From Paracoccus sp. JM45 (GTDB taxonomy: Bacteria > Pseudomonadota > Alphaproteobacteria > Rhodobacterales > Rhodobacteraceae): DNA of 64,000 bases. How positions within the stretch are numbered: position 1 is the stretch's first letter; every line of letters starts with the position of its first letter. Location: the NCBI RefSeq assembly GCF_003590715.1, contig NZ_QQVY01000010.1, positions 31,544 to 95,543 of the forward strand, read 5' to 3'. The notes beneath the pieces were generated by a model, which was given only the letters and a program-made list of their open reading frames with translations, had not been told where the DNA came from and searched no databases. Below, one piece after another: positions 60,747-64,000 of this stretch. The position numbers and the translations under genes were made by a program.

Positions 60747-61760
60747 ATGACGATGAACAGTATCGGCGATCAGGCCCGTGCCTATGTCATGCAATCGGCT
60801 ACGAACCGGTTGAAAACGACCATGACCACCCTGACGCAAGAGGTCGCCTCGGGCGAGGTGGCCGATCTGGGTCAGCGGTTGCAAGGCAATACCCGCGCCC
60901 TGAACCAGATCGAGGGACGCATTTCCCAGACCACCCAGTTGCAAGGCAACGCCAAAGAGGTCGGGATCCAGTTGCAGGCGATGCAGGACATCTTTGCAGG
61001 TGTCCGCAGCGTGACGAATGATCTGGGCATCAACCTGATCAGTGACCCTTTTGCTGGCACCACCACCCAGCTGGGCACCCGCGCGACCGGGGTGTCGAAC
61101 GCCTTCGATACGGTCATCCAGCGGCTGAACGGCATGGACAGCAACCGCTATCTGTTGTCGGGGCTGGCCAGCAACCAGCAGCCGCTGTCTGACAGCGCGC
61201 AGATACTGGATGCGTTGCAGGGTGTGACCGCAGGCATGACCACTGCGGCAGAGATCAGCACGGCGATTGCAGCGTGGTTCGATGCGCCGGAAGGGTCGGG
61301 GGGCTTTCTGGATGTCGCCTATCACGGAACAACGGGGGCGGGCCAAAGCATTCCGGTCGGCGACCGGCAATCGGTGCAGATCACGACCTCGGCGGCGTCA
61401 CCGGCAGTGCGGGATGTGTTAAAAGGGCTGGCGACGGCGGCTATTCTTGATCGAGGCACATTGGCGGGGCAGCCGGAAGAACAGAATGCGCTGCTGCGAC
61501 AAAGTGGTCATGCGTTGGTGGCCGCAGATGCCGCGTTGCTGGGTGAAATGGGACGCGTCGGTTTGACCCAACAGGCGGTGGCGCGGGCGGAGACCTCGAA
61601 CGCGGCGGCGCTGAGTACGCTGGAAATTTCGCGCAATGATATCCGCAGCGCCGATCCCTATGAAACCGCCACCGCCCTGACCGAAGTTGAATCCCAGCTG
61701 GAGGCATTGTTTGCCGTCACCGCCCGCCTGTCGCGGCTGAATCTGGTGGATTACCTATGA
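60747..61760 (+). CDS. flgL: Hook-filament junction protein FlgL (HAP3)
   Basis: 337 residues with flagellin-like ends; QATNRLKTTMTTLTQEVASG at the N-terminus and TEVESQLEALFAVTARLSRL at the C-terminus. It caps the hook side of the filament junction next to FlgK. The stop overlaps flgI by 4 bases. Confidence 0.87.
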   Translation: MTMNSIGDQARAYVMQSATNRLKTTMTTLTQEVASGEVADLGQRLQGNTRALNQIEGRISQTTQLQGNAKEVGIQLQAMQDIFAGVRSVTNDLGINLISDPFAGTTTQLGTRATGVSNAFDTVIQRLNGMDSNRYLLSGLASNQQPLSDSAQILDALQGVTAGMTTAAEISTAIAAWFDAPEGSGGFLDVAYHGTTGAGQSIPVGDRQSVQITTSAASPAVRDVLKGLATAAILDRGTLAGQPEEQNALLRQSGHALVAADAALLGEMGRVGLTQQAVARAETSNAAALSTLEISRNDIRSADPYETATALTEVESQLEALFAVTARLSRLNLVDYL

Positions 61761-62863
61761 TGCGGATCATCACGGCAGCGCTGGTTATCTGGTTTACGAT
61801 CACCAGCGCCGTTCTGGCTGTGCCGGTGCGGATCAAGGATCTGGCCGATTTCGACGGCGTGCGCGGCAACGATCTGGTCGGCTACGGCCTTGTTGTCGGT
61901 CTGGACGGATCAGGCGACGGCTTTCGCAACGCGCCCTTCACCGAGGAAATGCTGGCAAGCCTGTTGGAACGTCTTGGTGTGAATGTCACGGATGAGGCTT
62001 TGCGATCCAAGAACGTCGCAGCGGTGATCGTGACCGCCGCCCTGCCACCCTTTGCGCGGTCAGGCAGCCGGATCAATGTCAGCGTCTCGGCCATTGGCGA
62101 TGCCAAAAGTCTGCTGGGTGGCACGCTGGTGATGACGCCGTTAAAGGCGGCCGATGGCAATATCTATGCAGTTGCGCAGGGGTCAATCATCGCGGGTGGC
62201 GTGGCAGCGCAAGGGGACGCCGCCCGTGTGGTCGAAGGCGTGCCCACCACCGGCACTATCCCCTTAGGTGCGCGGGTCGAGCGTGAGGTCGAGTTCGACT
62301 TTGCCGGCATCGACAACATCCGCATCGCCTTGCGTAATGCCGATTTCACCACGGCCACCCGGGTTGAGGATGCGATCAACCGTGATTTCAACAAGGCACT
62401 GGCCGTGACGCTGGACAGCGGCACAGTGGTGGTCAGTTTTCGGGATCTGGGTGATGTAAACCCTGCCCGTGTCGTGGGTCGGATCGAGAATTTGATGATC
62501 GAGCCCGAGGATCGTGCCAAGGTTGTGATCGACCATAAATCGGGCACAATTGTTGTGGGCGAACGGGTACGTATTTCGCGGGTCGCCGTATCGCAAGGCA
62601 ATCTGACATTGCGCGTCAGCGAAGCGCCGGTCGTGTCCCAACCCAATCCCTTTGCCGAGGGAGAAACGGTCACCGTTCCGCGCACCAATGTCGAATTGCG
62701 TCAGGAACCCGGAATTGGCTTTGTCGAGGTTGCGGGCGAAACGAACCTGTCCGATCTGGTCGATGGCCTGAATGCCCTTGGTGTGCGTCCGCGTGATATG
62801 ATCGACATTCTGAAATCGATCCATGCCGCCGGTGCGCTGCATGCCGATCTGATTATCGAGTGA
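61757..62863 (+). CDS. flgI: Flagellar P-ring protein FlgI
   Basis: 368 residues. Sec signal peptide (MMRIITAALVIWFTITSAVL) then VRIKDLADFDGVRGNDLVGY, TAALPPFARSGSRI and a C-terminal LVDGLNALGVRPRDMIDILK, all FlgI hallmarks. It forms the periplasmic P-ring in the peptidoglycan layer. The gene ends 3 bases before the convergent glycosyltransferase. Confidence 0.96.
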   Translation: MMRIITAALVIWFTITSAVLAVPVRIKDLADFDGVRGNDLVGYGLVVGLDGSGDGFRNAPFTEEMLASLLERLGVNVTDEALRSKNVAAVIVTAALPPFARSGSRINVSVSAIGDAKSLLGGTLVMTPLKAADGNIYAVAQGSIIAGGVAAQGDAARVVEGVPTTGTIPLGARVEREVEFDFAGIDNIRIALRNADFTTATRVEDAINRDFNKALAVTLDSGTVVVSFRDLGDVNPARVVGRIENLMIEPEDRAKVVIDHKSGTIVVGERVRISRVAVSQGNLTLRVSEAPVVSQPNPFAEGETVTVPRTNVELRQEPGIGFVEVAGETNLSDLVDGLNALGVRPRDMIDILKSIHAAGALHADLIIE

Positions 62864-62866
62864 CCC

Positions 62867-63802
62867 TCAGGCGGGGCGCCGCAACCGTCCCGCAACGACC
62901 GTGGCCGAAAGCATTGCCGTCGCAGGCCGCGTCTGTCTGTACAGCCCCGCGCGGCGCATCGCCAACAGGGCCTGTGGACCGGATGATGACAGCATCCTGT
63001 CCACCTGATCGAACACCTGCCGGCTCGCCTCGGTCAGAAGATGGCGCATGGGATGCAGCGCATTATGGTTTGCCGCCATCCACGCACCAAAATCCCCCGC
63101 CATCAGTTTGCGCATACGTGCGGCAAGTGCGGGCAGGGTATCATTGCGGCCAACCTCGCTTCGGTCATGTTGACGATAAAGCAGTGACGGGCGCGGGTCA
63201 TGCCAAAGCGCAGCACCCGCCCCTGACGTCACCTGATAGGCCCACCAATCATGCGAAATAACATCCGCCTGCCGCGCAGAACCGGCGGCCTGTTTCAGCA
63301 ATCCGACCGCGCTACTGTTAAAAACCGAGGTGTTTCCCGCCATGATCGCCTGAACCAGGGCATTTCGAAAACACAGCGGCCGCAGGAAATGGCGTGATTC
63401 CGTCAGTGGCTGCAATTGACCATCGGTGATGATTGTGCGGGCGGCATAATGGGCGGGTTCTTTGTGTGGCGCCAGATAGGTAGCCGCCCGTTCCAGCTTT
63501 TCCGGCAGCCATTTGTCGTCCTGATCGCAAAAAGCGATCATGGCATCATCGGGTGCGGCTTCTACCAGTGACAGGAAGTTCTGCGTTGCACCCTGCCGCG
63601 GCCCCTGAACCATCGTGACCTGATGGGGGTGCTGCTTTGCGAAATCTTGCACCAGATCCGGCGTGTCATCGGTCGATCCATCATCTGACACCACCAGTGA
63701 CCAGTTCGAATGTATCTGCGCGGCAATGCTTTCCAGCTGCGTGCCGATATGGGCAGCCCCTTGATAGCTGGCCATCAGGATCGCGACATGGGGGGCGGGC
63801 AT
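62867..63802 (-). CDS. Family 2 glycosyltransferase
   Basis: 311 residues from ATG 63802 (GAGG upstream; GTG 63808 is an alternative). VAILMASYQGAAHIGTQLES, the nucleotide-sugar site in VVSDDGSTDDT (39-47), and FCDQDDKWLPEKL (91-103) identify a GT2 enzyme of the rhamnosyl/galactosyltransferase type. No membrane segment. It follows directly the end of flgI and has no operon partner in the window. Confidence 0.88.
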   Translation of the reverse strand: MPAPHVAILMASYQGAAHIGTQLESIAAQIHSNWSLVVSDDGSTDDTPDLVQDFAKQHPHQVTMVQGPRQGATQNFLSLVEAAPDDAMIAFCDQDDKWLPEKLERAATYLAPHKEPAHYAARTIITDGQLQPLTESRHFLRPLCFRNALVQAIMAGNTSVFNSSAVGLLKQAAGSARQADVISHDWWAYQVTSGAGAALWHDPRPSLLYRQHDRSEVGRNDTLPALAARMRKLMAGDFGAWMAANHNALHPMRHLLTEASRQVFDQVDRMLSSSGPQALLAMRRAGLYRQTRPATAMLSATVVAGRLRRPA

Positions 63803-63820
63803 AGGCACCTCGGACAGACG

Positions 63821-63854
63821 AAAAAGCAGACCTGAACGGGGTTCGGTCTGCTTT
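63821..63854 (-). terminator. Terminator-like hairpin upstream of the glycosyltransferase gene
   Basis: On the minus strand, AAAGCAGACC/GGTCTGCTTT with an inner GAAC/GTTC extension, followed by a T5 run. It stands 19 bases before the glycosyltransferase start, so it either ends an upstream minus-strand gene or acts as a leader attenuator. Confidence 0.6.
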
Positions 63855-63895
63855 CGCTTCTGGCCTGTCAGCCCCCAGGGGGCAAGGGGGCACTA

Positions 63896-64000
63896 GGGCC
63901 CGTGGACAATCATACTTCCCATAGGTTTTGATTTCTGATTCAAATCTCCCAAACGGAGGTTGGGATGAACGAGCAGCGCTTTGTGGTGACGGATCGTGTG
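63896..64000 (+). mobile_element. Left end of a probable IS5-family insertion sequence
   Basis: A CTAG at 63893-63896 is followed by GGGCCCGTGGACAATC, of the kind seen at ends of IS5/IS427-group elements, and then a transposase-like start at 63965. The element runs out of the window, so the other end and target duplication cannot be seen. Confidence 0.4.
63965..64000 (+). CDS. Start of a probable IS5-family transposase (3' end outside window)
   Basis: Only 12 codons are visible: MNEQRFVVTDRV. This resembles the start of IS5-family transposases. GGAGG precedes the ATG by 8 bases. The identification is tentative. Confidence 0.4.
   Translation, partial: MNEQRFVVTDRV

Overview
The window is high-GC, gene-dense chromosomal DNA of an alphaproteobacterium, most likely a Rhodobacterales (Rhodobacteraceae/Paracoccaceae-type) bacterium. 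This is inferred from the family resemblance of the proteins, the gpmI-envC-ctpA-rppH order, the split flagellar genes, and the frequent short stop/start overlaps. No 16S rRNA or other decisive taxonomic marker lies inside.

Layout. 0-1.4 kb: end of a flagellar export cluster (flhB, FliJ-like coiled-coil gene). 1.5-5.6 kb: biotin operon bioBFDA. 5.6-8.6 kb (minus): leuC-leuD and a secreted endonuclease/phosphatase-fold protein. 8.9-14.6 kb: rsfS, rlmH, gpmI, an EnvC-like LytM protein, ctpA and rppH. 14.5-17.7 kb (minus): bluB, a lipoprotein lytic transglycosylase, a small unknown and a DUF421 membrane protein. 17.8-22 kb: FAD oxidoreductase, aldo/keto reductase, and a divergent kynurenine formamidase-like hydrolase/kynureninase pair with a palindromic operator candidate. 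22-27.3 kb: an RND efflux operon with two adaptors and one pump. 27.4-33 kb: msrB-msrA, a nitronate monooxygenase-like enzyme, an exported nucleosidase and clpB with a sigma-32-type promoter. 33-38 kb: pyrF, a membrane protein, Nudix, N-formylglutamate amidohydrolase-like, tRNA-Val(GAC), rpmJ, DUF1643 and an RTX protein. 38-43.5 kb: rpsO-pnp and three glycosyltransferase-like genes. 43.5-45.7 kb: 1-Cys peroxiredoxin and an aldehyde dehydrogenase. 45.8-57 kb: a soluble hybrid kinase and OmpR-type regulator, divergent from an operon combining a branched-chain/hydrophobic-amide type ABC importer with two acyl-CoA (AMP-forming) ligases. 57-62.9 kb: motB-flgE-flgK-flgL-flgI. 62.9-64 kb: a family 2 glycosyltransferase and the start of a probable IS5-family insertion sequence.

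Most of the window is housekeeping or well-known metabolism. The best candidates for new biology are the ligase-coupled importer with its divergent cytoplasmic two-component system; the GT29-like gene in a three-gene glycosyltransferase cassette; the exported nucleosidase; the DUF421 protein with a zinc-ribbon tail; the likely CTG start of rsfS; and several RNA-level signals, including a hairpin covering a Shine-Dalgarno and the clpB heat-shock promoter. I saw no CRISPR array, prophage, secondary-metabolite cluster or recognisable defence system.
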